Part shown: in pieces, positions 44,874 to 53,763 of the stretch
How positions within the stretch are numbered: position 1 is the stretch's first letter
How the letters are laid out: every line of letters begins with the position of its first letter
NCBI GenBank assembly: GCA_964414815.1
Contig: CAYPXY010000015.1
Coordinates: forward strand, 1 to 64,000
Length of the DNA stretch: 64,000 nt
Direction of reading: 5' to 3'
DNA from: Mariniblastus sp964414815
GTDB lineage: Bacteria > Planctomycetota > Planctomycetia > Pirellulales > Pirellulaceae
The notes under the pieces: generated by a model
What the model was told of the DNA's origin: nothing
The model's input: the letters and a program-made list of their open reading frames with translations, nothing else
Database searches by the model: none
Translations under genes and position numbers: made by a program

Positions 44874-45860
44874 TTGACAACTGCAAATCTCTTCCACTTG
44901 TTATGGCTTGCCATCGCGTCGTTCCTGTCTGCTCTTCCTTTGTCCCACGCTGGAACCGGTTGGTCGGGCGGTTTTCAGGACGATGTCGAAATGCTCAAAG
45001 CTCGCATTGCCGCTCTGGAAACTGACAATCGGGAATTGCAGAGTCGAATCAATATACTGAACTATGTCGTTCAGGCTCGCAGTGGCATTGAGCGAGAGGT
45101 GTCACTGGAAGAAGGACAAAGGGTGAAATTACATATTGCTGCGGAAGGTTGGGGAACGGGAGGCGCCGACAATGTCGCAAGCGTCTGCGCGTCGGTCGCG
45201 GAAACCATCTTTTACGTCATCCGGCCAGCCAAGGATCAGGAATTGACGATCCTGATCGTCCCCAATGCGCAAGGCCCGAAAGCGCTCGCCGCCAGAGGTC
45301 CGAACAATGAGTCCATTGTTTTTCTCAACACTCAAGGCATCTACCTTTCCCAAGTCGCGTATCAATTCGCTCATGAACTGGGCCATGTGTTGTGTGGTGA
45401 TCCCACGCTTCGTTCACCCCAACACTGGTTCGAGGAGGCATTTTGCGAGTCTCTTTCGATATGGACCATGGACCGAATGGGTGTCTCCTGGAAGACCAAC
45501 GCACCTTATGGCAACTGGAAGTCCTATGCTCCTCGGCTGTCTGAATATTCTGACAATGTAAAAAACCGAATCCCGGCAACGGATAACATGGCTCAATGGT
45601 ATCAGGACCATCGCGACGAGTTGGATCGCCAACCGACAGATCGTGACAAAAATCTGGTACTCGCTCGTCAGCTCGCCATGGAAGCCCACAAGAATCCGGA
45701 CTTCTATCAGGCTTTCTATTATCTGCGGAGCGAACTTGGCCCGAACTCAGTCAATTCAATCGAATGGTTGTTGGCAGACTGGAAGGAAAACTGTCCTGAC
45801 GATCTGAAATTCGCACCCCAAATCGTTGCCGATTTACTGAAGGTCACTCCCCAAAAATAG
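44874..45860 (+). CDS. Secreted HExxH metallopeptidase-like protein
   Basis: A 328-residue exported protein: signal peptide (LFHLLWLAIASFLSALPLSHA), a short coiled coil (~35-60), and a gluzincin-type zinc site HELGH near residue 168 followed by WFEEAFCE about 20 residues later, the third ligand Glu. The start is TTG 44874, with AAGGAAAG upstream. It converges with the alginate lyase gene. Confidence 0.7.
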   Translation: MTTANLFHLLWLAIASFLSALPLSHAGTGWSGGFQDDVEMLKARIAALETDNRELQSRINILNYVVQARSGIEREVSLEEGQRVKLHIAAEGWGTGGADNVASVCASVAETIFYVIRPAKDQELTILIVPNAQGPKALAARGPNNESIVFLNTQGIYLSQVAYQFAHELGHVLCGDPTLRSPQHWFEEAFCESLSIWTMDRMGVSWKTNAPYGNWKSYAPRLSEYSDNVKNRIPATDNMAQWYQDHRDELDRQPTDRDKNLVLARQLAMEAHKNPDFYQAFYYLRSELGPNSVNSIEWLLADWKENCPDDLKFAPQIVADLLKVTPQK

Positions 45861-45879
45861 CTGCTCGCGACTCGGCCGA

Positions 45880-47136
45880 TCAATCCTTCGAGAACACCAG
45901 TGGAGCGATACTGGACGGGCGAACCAAGCCATTCTCGTCCAAGGCAGGCTGGAGATACTCAGGTTCGTTGAATCGAGATGCGATCAGGTAACAAGGCAAC
46001 GCATCCCAAGGGCGGTCTTCCGGCGTAATTTGTTGATGGGGCCACGATGATGATTCCATCAAATAGGGGACCATGAAATCGTAGGCCGCACAAATCGAGC
46101 TGCCGCTTTCGGAAGGATGGCTCCACAGATCGACCTCCACCTGCTCTGCCAGTCGGGCTAACAGGCAGAAAGCGCGAAAATTGAAGAAACTGTACGACAG
46201 CCCTCGAGTGCGTCGCAGTTCGGCTGGCTGCTGGCCGTCAGGTTTAATCTGCGCATCGATCCGCAACGTCACTTCTTCGACAACCGATTTCGCAATTTCT
46301 GTTTTTCCAACAAAGAGCGCCAGACCGGCGACCTGAAAGTCATAATACGTTCCATGATTGTTCTTCTCCCGGCGTTCTGCCTTGCCAAACGGATGTTCTC
46401 TCAGCCAAGTCAGATACTCGTCCATCCATTGAACCATTTCCGTGCTGTCCTGATCGCTCCATCCCCTGTAGAGCTCCAACAATTTTACGGCTTCGCATAC
46501 CATCACCAGGTCTCTCGAGTCGATGATTCCGATGGATCGTCCCGTGTTGACGCCTCGAATGAGTTGACCATGCTTGAGATGCGGATTCATTCGGGTTTCA
46601 GCTTCGATGAACCAGGTGCGCAACATCAAGACAGCATGTTCAGAGAATTGCGACTGATCGAGCAAATATCCAGCCAGCGCAAGGTCGGTAACATCGCGAG
46701 TCATCCGCCCCAATAGCTCACGATCTCCCTGAGCCGTCAGTTCCTTGTTGGAAACCCCGTCGCGCCGAACGTAGGGGAGACCGTCAGGCGTGTTCGGATT
46801 GGGCCACCAATACGGCGCGAAACTGACATAGTCGTGAGGATCACCGCTTGCGGCAAGCTCACCATGCTCGACCACTGAGCGAGGCTTGCGGGTCAGTGCT
46901 TCCTTGGCACGAAGTTCAAGATGTTCAAACGATCGAGCGACGTTTTTGTCATCTCTGAGCAATCCTGCGCGAATCCTCGCCAAGTGTTCACCGTCGTAGA
47001 TGGCGGTCTTTGGCACGGCTTCTGGTTTCAACGCTCCATCGACCATCGGTGTCCGATCCTGACCATGACTTGCTCCACAAATCAGGACTGAAGCCAAGCC
47101 TACAATGATCGAGAAATACCGGACGACCAACATCAT
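45880..47136 (-). CDS. Alginate lyase-family (PL5-type) protein, secreted
   Basis: A 418-residue exported lyase. Signal peptide at residues 1-25; the alpha/alpha barrel holds YVSFAPYWWPNP, GINTGRSIGIID-like NTGRSIGIIDSRDL, the catalytic NNHGTYYD and the RTRGLSYSFFN motif. It should cleave mannuronate-rich polysaccharide by beta-elimination. ATG 47136 or 47133. Confidence 0.85.
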   Translation of the reverse strand: MMLVVRYFSIIVGLASVLICGASHGQDRTPMVDGALKPEAVPKTAIYDGEHLARIRAGLLRDDKNVARSFEHLELRAKEALTRKPRSVVEHGELAASGDPHDYVSFAPYWWPNPNTPDGLPYVRRDGVSNKELTAQGDRELLGRMTRDVTDLALAGYLLDQSQFSEHAVLMLRTWFIEAETRMNPHLKHGQLIRGVNTGRSIGIIDSRDLVMVCEAVKLLELYRGWSDQDSTEMVQWMDEYLTWLREHPFGKAERREKNNHGTYYDFQVAGLALFVGKTEIAKSVVEEVTLRIDAQIKPDGQQPAELRRTRGLSYSFFNFRAFCLLARLAEQVEVDLWSHPSESGSSICAAYDFMVPYLMESSSWPHQQITPEDRPWDALPCYLIASRFNEPEYLQPALDENGLVRPSSIAPLVFSKD

Positions 47137-47227
47137 GATTCAACTCCTGAGGTTTAACTTGCAGCATTCAAGCAGCTGCCACTGAGCAATTCCTAATTAA
47201 TGTATATTTTCTAACACAGAAAAACAC

Positions 47228-47914
47228 CTACTGGTCCGAAGCTCCCTCTGGCACACTTTGCTCACTCGGAGGCGACGAAAAAAAAGTATGCAGCAGCAAC
47301 ATAACGGCGCCGATCACCAGCCCGACATCAGCGATATTGAAATTCGGCCACGGATCGAAATAGGGGACGCCTTCGAGTTGAAACAGAATCCAGTCGCGGA
47401 CATTGTAGCGAATTTCTCCTGGTCGTCCTTCGACGTATCCCCATCCCAGTCGATCATAGCAGTTTCCAATGATCCCGCCGCTGATCAGGCCAAAGGCAAA
47501 CGCCAGCCAGCGATCTCTCGCCCCACCCAGCCAAAACGACCACGCCAGAATGAATCCAAAAATGACGAGGGACAAACCCGCAAACAACCAGCCATAGCCG
47601 CTTCCCAAACCAAACAAAGCCCCCGGATTGGTCGCGGGTTGGATGCCAAATATCCCCTCAATCCACCACACCGGCTCATTGGCATCGAACGGCCCTTGCG
47701 GAAAATATTTTTCGAATATGGAATGCTTGGTCCACAAATCGGACACTGCAATCACTAGCATCGGCAAAAGAAACAGGGCGTAACGACTGATTGGCAATCG
47801 TTCGCCCTGGGAGAGACTCGTGTCCGATGGAGAGGAGGTTTGATTCGTACTAAAACTGGCTTCCTTGGAGTTCACTGGCACATTTGACACAAAACGGGGT
47901 GTAGGGCAGGGCAT
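47228..47914 (-). CDS. lspA: Lipoprotein signal peptidase
   Basis: A protein of about 228 residues with four transmembrane segments and the catalytic aspartates in GNCYDRLG and NFNIADV. It removes the signal peptide of lipoproteins such as the LRR lipoprotein above. The N-terminus is long and the real start is unclear: ATG 47914 overlaps the dksA-like gene by 65 bases, and GTG 47875 is another option. Confidence 0.9.
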   Translation of the reverse strand: MPCPTPRFVSNVPVNSKEASFSTNQTSSPSDTSLSQGERLPISRYALFLLPMLVIAVSDLWTKHSIFEKYFPQGPFDANEPVWWIEGIFGIQPATNPGALFGLGSGYGWLFAGLSLVIFGFILAWSFWLGGARDRWLAFAFGLISGGIIGNCYDRLGWGYVEGRPGEIRYNVRDWILFQLEGVPYFDPWPNFNIADVGLVIGAVMLLLHTFFSSPPSEQSVPEGASDQ

Positions 47915-48245
47915 TGAGTCGAGCTTTCGGAATCCGGCCGGTGCACTCGATGCAAAAACCATAAGTCCCCATTTCGATTCGTTCAATAGCAGATTCAATC
48001 TGGGACAATGTTTCTTCCTCGTTGTGCATCAACAGCAACGTGTTGTCCTGCTCAAACGTATCGGACCCCAGATCGGCCATGTGGCTTGGGACGGTCGACG
48101 AAGCACTTCCCCCTTTTCCACCCGACAACAAAGCCGCATCTGCCAACGTATTCACGTCGCCCCTCAACCTCATCCGCAACCCCAATAGAATCGCCCGATA
48201 GGGTTTCATCTCGGTTTTGGTCATTTTCGACTGCATTTTCCCCAT
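47850..48245 (-). CDS. TraR/DksA-family zinc-finger protein
   Basis: A 131-residue protein: helical coiled part and a C4 zinc finger (CIECTGRIPKARLNALPYTPFCVKC split as CIEC and CVKC). It resembles DksA, which binds RNA polymerase and ppGpp. The ATG at 48245 is supported by a purine-rich run. It overlaps lspA. Confidence 0.85.
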   Translation of the reverse strand: MGKMQSKMTKTEMKPYRAILLGLRMRLRGDVNTLADAALLSGGKGGSASSTVPSHMADLGSDTFEQDNTLLLMHNEEETLSQIESAIERIEMGTYGFCIECTGRIPKARLNALPYTPFCVKCASELQGSQF

Positions 48246-48561
48246 TTTTTTTCTTCTCTCAATTAATTGACAGAGTTGCCTTGAATCGGAACGGATCCCG
48301 AGCGGAATTGAATCCAATCAGAATGGATTCCGTTTTGTGCCCCAATGATTCGGTTTACTTATGGAAACGACGTATTCTATGGACGCGAAACAAGCGAGTC
48401 AAACAAAATCGTGCAGTTTTGCCGCAGTATTCCCAAATACCTATGGGATAACGGCCCGCAAAACCCCGTGATCGGCATTTCCAGTACAGCTTTTCTCCCC
48501 AATGGCGTTGTGACACTGCTGGAGTGGTCTGGTAGAATTCTCTGCAATCACGGTTGATAAT

Positions 48562-48618
48562 TAACCCGAAGCGTAAGCGAGGGACCGTGTTTCTCTTCCC
48601 TCGCTTACGCTTCGGGTT
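48562..48618. repeat. AACCCGAAGCGTAAGCGAG palindrome, copy 1
   Basis: Arms AACCCGAAGCGTAAGCGAG and its reverse complement, with a 16-base loop. Strong hairpin. Confidence 0.8.
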
Positions 48619-48808
48619 GGGATTTTCGCCAAGCCACTGCTCGGATACCGGTTTTTGGCCAAGGCCATTTGACTGAAATAGCCGCAACGATTACCAAATA
48701 CGTTCTCTTTGCTACGCAAACCATCGTGCCTTGGTTCCCAAAATTGGCGTTTTTTCGATAAGTTTGCGGCTTGGGCCTTAAGGAATTGTCCGGATAACTT
48801 CCATATTT

Positions 48809-48888
48809 CATCATAACCCGAAGCGTAAGCGAGGGACCGCATCACCAAGCAGAAGTTGGTCCCTCGCTTACGCTTCGGGTTATGATGG
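48809..48888. repeat. AACCCGAAGCGTAAGCGAG palindrome, copy 2
   Basis: The same palindrome with longer arms (starting CATCATAACCCGAAGC). The two copies fill most of the non-coding gap 48246-48959 before dapB; nothing else is seen there. Confidence 0.8.
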
Positions 48889-48959
48889 ACCTTGATAGAA
48901 CCGGGAACTTATTTCGGGACACAACTCCTAAATTTTGGAAAATTTGACTTTAATTGACT

Positions 48960-49751
48960 ATGAAAACGATCGCAGTATGTGGAGCGGCAGGAAGAATGGG
49001 CCAGCGGTTGATCCATCTAATCACCTCCGATCCCCAAGTCCAACTGGGCGGCGCCATTGAAGCCGCTAGGCATCCCAGACAAGGTTCAGACGCGGGTGTT
49101 TTGTCAGGTTTGACGGAACTGGGCGTGAAGATCAGCCAGTTCTCCGACTTGCAGCCTGCTCCGGACGCCGTCATTGACTTCTCCCATCCCAGCGGAGCCG
49201 AAGCCGCAATCGAATACTGCGTTGCCCATCGCATACCGTTGGTGATGGCGACAACGGGGCTGGAGCCTGAGACGATCAACCGGCTCAAGGAAGCTGCCTC
49301 TGAGATCCCGGTCGTCTTTGCACCGAACATGAGTCTGGCCGTCAACTTGGCGATGAAACTGGTTGAAGTTGCATCCAAGGCACTAAAAAACGAAAGCGTG
49401 GATGTCGAAATCATTGAGAAACACCATCGATACAAGGTGGACTCACCCAGTGGAACCGCACTGAAGTTTGGCGAAATCGTGGCCGAAGCAATCGGTCACA
49501 CCCATCACCAACACGGTCGTCATGGGATCGTCGGCCAGCGCCCGCAAAACGAGATCGGCTACCATGCCGTTCGCTTGGGTGACAATCCAGGCGAACACAC
49601 AATCCTGTTCGGGATGCTGGGCGAAACGATTGAAGTATCGGTCGCCGCCAGCAATCGCGATTGCTATGCTTCGGGAGCCATCGCCGCTGCGAAGTGGGTC
49701 ATGGACCAGCCGCCCGGTTTGTATTCCATGCAAGAAGTGCTAGGGTTTTAG
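48960..49751 (+). CDS. dapB: 4-hydroxy-tetrahydrodipicolinate reductase
   Basis: A 263-residue enzyme of lysine/diaminopimelate synthesis. Seen: NAD(P) site GAAGRMGQ, DFSHPSGAE, NMSLAVNL, the catalytic EKHHRYKVDSPSGTA and HAVRLGDNPGEHTI. ATG 48960; a TTG six bases upstream is not needed. Confidence 0.95.
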   Translation: MKTIAVCGAAGRMGQRLIHLITSDPQVQLGGAIEAARHPRQGSDAGVLSGLTELGVKISQFSDLQPAPDAVIDFSHPSGAEAAIEYCVAHRIPLVMATTGLEPETINRLKEAASEIPVVFAPNMSLAVNLAMKLVEVASKALKNESVDVEIIEKHHRYKVDSPSGTALKFGEIVAEAIGHTHHQHGRHGIVGQRPQNEIGYHAVRLGDNPGEHTILFGMLGETIEVSVAASNRDCYASGAIAAAKWVMDQPPGLYSMQEVLGF

Positions 49752-49768
49752 GCAGTTGTCAGTTATAG

Positions 49769-49830
49769 GTGGGATAGACGTCCACGTCTGTCGAAGTCGC
49801 AATGACAGCCCAAGAGGTCTATCCCACGCC
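49769..49830. repeat. GATAGACGTCCACG hairpin repeat, copy 2
   Basis: GTGGGATAGAC and GTCTATCCCAC arms around about 40 bases. The left half also occurs at 14127-14152. A few TCATCCC units follow at 49835-49850. Confidence 0.6.
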
Positions 49831-49855
49831 CCTCATCCCTCATCCCTCCAATAAA

Positions 49856-50224
49856 ATGGCCAAATGTGACGAAGGATATTTATGCTGCGTTTGCGGTGGC
49901 GATGTGGCCGAAATTACGGAGAGTGATTTGTACTTGCGTTTTGTCATTGGGTTGCTCGACCCCGAACTGCTGCATGTGACACCCGAGCGACATATCCGCT
50001 GCAACCGGGCTCTTGCGCAATTCATTGTGGCGAAAGATTTTGAGCCTGTTTCTGTCGATGATGAGTTCTCGAAAACTCACCTTGACTCGAACTTCGTCGC
50101 CGAACGAGAACGCCTGGTCACACGCGGCTGGCACCGGCTCAAGGAACTCAAGGGCCTCGGTGAAGTTTCGATACTGGAATACCGGCTCGATGAAGTAAAA
50201 TCCGAAAAACAGCCTGAACTCTGA
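49856..50224 (+). CDS. Conserved small protein with CxxC motif
   Basis: A 122-residue soluble protein that begins MAKCDEGYLCCVCGGDV (two Cys pairs, a probable zinc knuckle) and continues ITESDLYLRFVIGLLDPELLHVTPERHIRCN. The pattern is familiar from planctomycete genomes but has no known function. ATG 49856 directly follows TCATCCC units. Confidence 0.65.
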   Translation: MAKCDEGYLCCVCGGDVAEITESDLYLRFVIGLLDPELLHVTPERHIRCNRALAQFIVAKDFEPVSVDDEFSKTHLDSNFVAERERLVTRGWHRLKELKGLGEVSILEYRLDEVKSEKQPEL

Positions 50225-50240
50225 TCGCTATCGTAGAGAG

Positions 50241-50350
50241 TGTGGTGTGTTACGCGGTCGCTTTATTGGCTTTAACCTCGTAACCACTTCCAGTCCTACG
50301 AATACCAAGTAAATTTCTTACGGCGAGAGCGACCGCTGCACACACCCTAC
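50241..50350. repeat. Intergenic inverted repeat GTGTGGTGTG..CACACACC
   Basis: GTGTGGTGTGTTACGCGGTC at 50241 faces GACCGCTGCACACACC at about 50329; the loop is about 70 bp. No gene. Confidence 0.5.
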
Positions 50351-50456
50351 TTTCACTGCAACCTACCTCCCTGATCGCTGCCGTGGTACACGACTCTGTG
50401 CCTCGGTGTCTCTGTGTGAGAACCGTGAGCGTTTTACCATCTCCACACACACCCCA

Positions 50457-51791
50457 TTAACGACGGCTCTCTTTCTCATTCATTCCGATCAACTCCAAAT
50501 CTCCCATTTTCCGAATTTCTTCCGTGATCTTCATACTGCAATACTTGGGGCCGCACATGCTGCAAAAATGGGCGCTCTTGAACGTTTCCTGCGGCAGCGT
50601 TTCATCGTGATAGGCGCGAGCGGTTTCCGGATCGAGCGACAAACGGAACTGCTCATTCCAGTCGAACTCGAATCGGGCTTTCGACAACGCATCGTCACGA
50701 TCCTGAGCCCCCACACGCCCGCGCGCGACATCTGCTGCATGAGCTGCGATCTTGTAGGCGATGACCCCCTGTTTCACGTCTTCGTTGTTGGGGAGTCCAA
50801 GATGTTCTTTCGGCGTCACGTAACATAACATCGCCGCACCATGCCAGCCCGCCATCGCTGCGCCGATTGCGCTGGTGATGTGGTCGTAGCCGGGAGCAAT
50901 ATCCGTCACCAACGGCCCGAGCACGTAGAACGGAGCGCCGTTGCAAATTTCGATCTGCTTCTCGACATTCATTTGAATCTGGTGCATCGGAATATGACCG
51001 GGGCCTTCGACCATCACTTGGGTGCCTTGCTCTTGGCCACGCTGGGTCAACTCACCCAGAACATCCAGCTCGGCAAATTGGGCTTCATCGCTCGCGTCGG
51101 CAATACTGCCGGGACGCAACCCATCCCCCAGGCTCCACGTTACGTCGTACTGTCGCATGATGTCGCACAGGTCATCGAACGCCGTGTACAACGGATTCTG
51201 TTTCCGATGCACCATCATCCATTTGGCGATCAGCGAACCGCCGCGCGACACGATTCCGGTCACTCGTTTCGTGGTCAGATGCAAATGCTCCAGCATCACA
51301 CCGCAGTGGACCGTCATATAATCGACCCCCTGTTTGGCTTGGTGCTCGACCATGTCGAGAAAATGTTGCGGTCGCATGTCTTCGATGTTTCCGCCCAGCT
51401 CTTCGAGCATCTGGTAAATTGGAACCGTCCCGATGGGAACGGGTGAAGCATCAATGATGGCAGCGCGGATGTTATCGATGTCCTTGCCGGTTGAAAGATC
51501 CATCACGGTATCGGCACCAAAATGAACGGACGTATGCAGCTTGTCCAGCTCGATACCGATGTTGCTGGTGACCGCGCTATTGCCGATGTTCGCGTTGATC
51601 TTGGTCTTGGCAGCGATCCCGATCGCCATCGGCTCGAGCCGCTTGGACAAGTGAACCCGATTGGCGGGAATCACCATTCGTCCGGCAGCGACCTCCGAGC
51701 GAATCAATTCAGGAGACAAATTCTCGCGATGGGCAACAAATTCCATTTCGGGAGTAATCTGGCCGGCGCGAGCGTTGAGAAGTTGGGTCAT
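50457..51791 (-). CDS. thiC: Phosphomethylpyrimidine synthase
   Basis: A 444-residue radical SAM enzyme that makes the pyrimidine of thiamine from AIR. Seen: NANIGNSAVTS, YMTVHCGV, SRGGSLIAKWM, EGPGHIPMHQI, LGPLVTDIAPGYDHITSAIGA and the C-terminal cluster motif CSMCGPKYC. It is shorter than the enterobacterial enzyme, as in many bacteria. Confidence 0.96.
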   Translation of the reverse strand: MTQLLNARAGQITPEMEFVAHRENLSPELIRSEVAAGRMVIPANRVHLSKRLEPMAIGIAAKTKINANIGNSAVTSNIGIELDKLHTSVHFGADTVMDLSTGKDIDNIRAAIIDASPVPIGTVPIYQMLEELGGNIEDMRPQHFLDMVEHQAKQGVDYMTVHCGVMLEHLHLTTKRVTGIVSRGGSLIAKWMMVHRKQNPLYTAFDDLCDIMRQYDVTWSLGDGLRPGSIADASDEAQFAELDVLGELTQRGQEQGTQVMVEGPGHIPMHQIQMNVEKQIEICNGAPFYVLGPLVTDIAPGYDHITSAIGAAMAGWHGAAMLCYVTPKEHLGLPNNEDVKQGVIAYKIAAHAADVARGRVGAQDRDDALSKARFEFDWNEQFRLSLDPETARAYHDETLPQETFKSAHFCSMCGPKYCSMKITEEIRKMGDLELIGMNEKESRR

Positions 51792-52194
51792 GGCGGGAGA
51801 TAGAATATTAAAAAGGTGAGTTTTGGTAGTTAAAAAATAAATCGTGGATACTCCGTGGCAGCGGCCAGATGTTGGTTTCGATTCTTACAACTGAACTGAT
51901 GCCAATCGTAATCGAAAACACAGTCTCCTGGTCAAGGTACGTGCCACATTGCAGTCACTCCGAACAGGATTCTATCCTATTTCGTCCGGAGGAACCAGTT
52001 TTCATCGAAATTGCCTGTTTGCAATGCTTCGACAACATCTTATCATATCCCTATCAACAGTAGGAAATCTTCTGCTGTAGCCACGGTTGTGTGAATCACC
52101 CGTGGTAGCCATTGTTGCGTCAACAGTGGTGTCTTCCTCGGCGGGCAAACCAATCCTGGCGAGATTTTCGACCTATCAACACGGGAGAATTATT
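51792..52194. other. Divergent intergenic region thiC / tlpA-like
   Basis: About 400 bp between divergent genes. I looked for a TPP (THI-box) riboswitch on the thiC side and see none of its conserved CTGAGA or ACCUGAUCUGG-type blocks. No other gene or repeat is seen. Confidence 0.5.
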
Positions 52195-53379
52195 GTGTCC
52201 GTACGAACAGCATTCTTGAAAACGCTTACCCTTTGCTGTGCTTTGTCGCTCGGCGCCCCTTTTGCCGTTGCAAATGATGACGAAGATGATCTTCCAAAAT
52301 TTACGATCGGTTCGAAAGCCCCGGCTCTGGATATCGAACATTGGGTCAGCGACGGTGATGGAAAATATGAACACGTGACGGAGCTGAAATCAGGCACGGT
52401 CTACATCGTTGAGTTCTGGGCCACTTGGTGCGGTCCCTGTATTGCTTCCATGCCTCACCTGGCTGAGACCCAGGAAAAGTACGCTGAGAAAGGGGTTCAG
52501 TTGATCAGTGTCAGCGACGAAGACCTGGATACGGTCGAGAAATTCCTCAAAACAAAGGTCCGCGGCAAAGACGACATGACCTACGCCGAATTAACCAAAA
52601 ATTACTGCCTAACCGCCGATCCTGACAAATCGGTGATGTCCGATTATTTCCGTGCCGCCGGTCAGCGAGGGATTCCTTGCGCATTTGTTGTCGGTAAAGA
52701 AGGTCATGTCGAATGGATTGGCCATCCAATGGAGAGAAAAGAAGACAAAACCAACATGCTCCACAGTGTAATCGATCAGATTCTAGCCGACGAATGGGAC
52801 CGTGAAGAGTTTGCGGTTACTTACAGGGAACAGCAACTTCAACAAGCCCAAGCCATGAAGGCTCAGCGCGCGATTCAATCGAAGCTTCAGGAAGTACAAA
52901 AATTGATCGGAGATGATCAAGCCGCCGATGCCGTCAAGCTATTGGACGAATTGATAGCGGATGAAACCTTTGAACCGCAGAAGCCAATGCTGGAATTTCG
53001 TCGGTCTCAAATTCTCATTATGCATGTGGATGGTGAAGAAGCCGTCAAAGCCCTCAAGGAACTGGGCGAACGCAACAAGCAGAACTCGCAACTCCTGAGC
53101 GTCGTTACCAAGTCACTATGGAAAAAGCATCAGGAAAAGCCGCTCGACATGGATATGCTTGAAGCCGCCGCTGACGTTGCCGAACTGGCCACCCAGGCAG
53201 CCCCCGAAGATGCCGCCATCCTCGACACACTGGCCCGCTTCGTGGATGCCCAAGGTGATCTGGATCGAGCGATTGAAATTCAGGAAAAGGCAGTCGAACA
53301 TGCCACGGATAGCACCGCGGACGATGCCAAGCAGTTCCTCGATGAACTCAAAGCCAAAAAGGAAAAGCAAGGGAACTAG
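52195..53379 (+). CDS. TlpA/ResA-like thioredoxin with TPR tail, exported
   Basis: A 394-residue exported protein. Signal peptide at residues 1-25; thioredoxin-like domain with WATWCGPCIASMP and the cis-Pro region GIPCAFVV; then alpha-helical TPR-like repeats to the end. It should reduce or exchange disulfides outside the cytoplasm. The start is GTG 52195, with GGGAGAA nearby. Confidence 0.85.
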   Translation: MSVRTAFLKTLTLCCALSLGAPFAVANDDEDDLPKFTIGSKAPALDIEHWVSDGDGKYEHVTELKSGTVYIVEFWATWCGPCIASMPHLAETQEKYAEKGVQLISVSDEDLDTVEKFLKTKVRGKDDMTYAELTKNYCLTADPDKSVMSDYFRAAGQRGIPCAFVVGKEGHVEWIGHPMERKEDKTNMLHSVIDQILADEWDREEFAVTYREQQLQQAQAMKAQRAIQSKLQEVQKLIGDDQAADAVKLLDELIADETFEPQKPMLEFRRSQILIMHVDGEEAVKALKELGERNKQNSQLLSVVTKSLWKKHQEKPLDMDMLEAAADVAELATQAAPEDAAILDTLARFVDAQGDLDRAIEIQEKAVEHATDSTADDAKQFLDELKAKKEKQGN

Positions 53380-53417
53380 GCATTCGCTCTGAAACATTGG
53401 CTACACCTGTAATCCCC

Positions 53418-53448
53418 GCCCTCGGTATCTACCGGGGGCTTTTTTTTT
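53418..53448 (+). terminator. Terminator of the tlpA-like gene
   Basis: GCCCTCGGT, ATCT loop, ACCGGGGGC, then nine T. Confidence 0.9.
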
Positions 53449-53569
53449 CCGATTTTCCACGCAACCATCGAGATGGCCATATTGCCATCGCCAGCTTTGT
53501 TGCAAGCGGAGATTTTTCAATGTCTAATGAACCGTATGTCCAATACCTCAAAGAGTATCTGGACAATTA

Positions 53570-53683
53570 AGGCGACCGGCAGGTAAAAATTTTCCCAAGC
53601 AGTATTGTGTTTCCCAGACGCTGAGTTGCGAGTCGCGGAGCGACTCGCCTACACTAGGCTACATTTTTATCTGCCGGTCGCCT
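53570..53683. repeat. MITE-like element, copy 2
   Basis: A 114-bp element: AGGCGACCGGCAGGTAAAAA on the left and TTTTTATCTGCCGGTCGCCT on the right, with the internal palindrome GAGTCGCGGAGCGACTC. Same family as 1021-1468 and 56939-57052. The rest of 53449-53763 holds nothing else. Confidence 0.75.
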
Positions 53684-53763
53684 GAGATGTTGTGGGAGGC
53701 CTATCCCACAACGGAATTTATCCCACGAAAACTATCGTCACGAAAATAACAGGAAACTCATTT

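Noticed and set aside
51792..52194. TPP riboswitch before thiC
   Set aside because: None of the conserved riboswitch blocks is visible on the minus strand.
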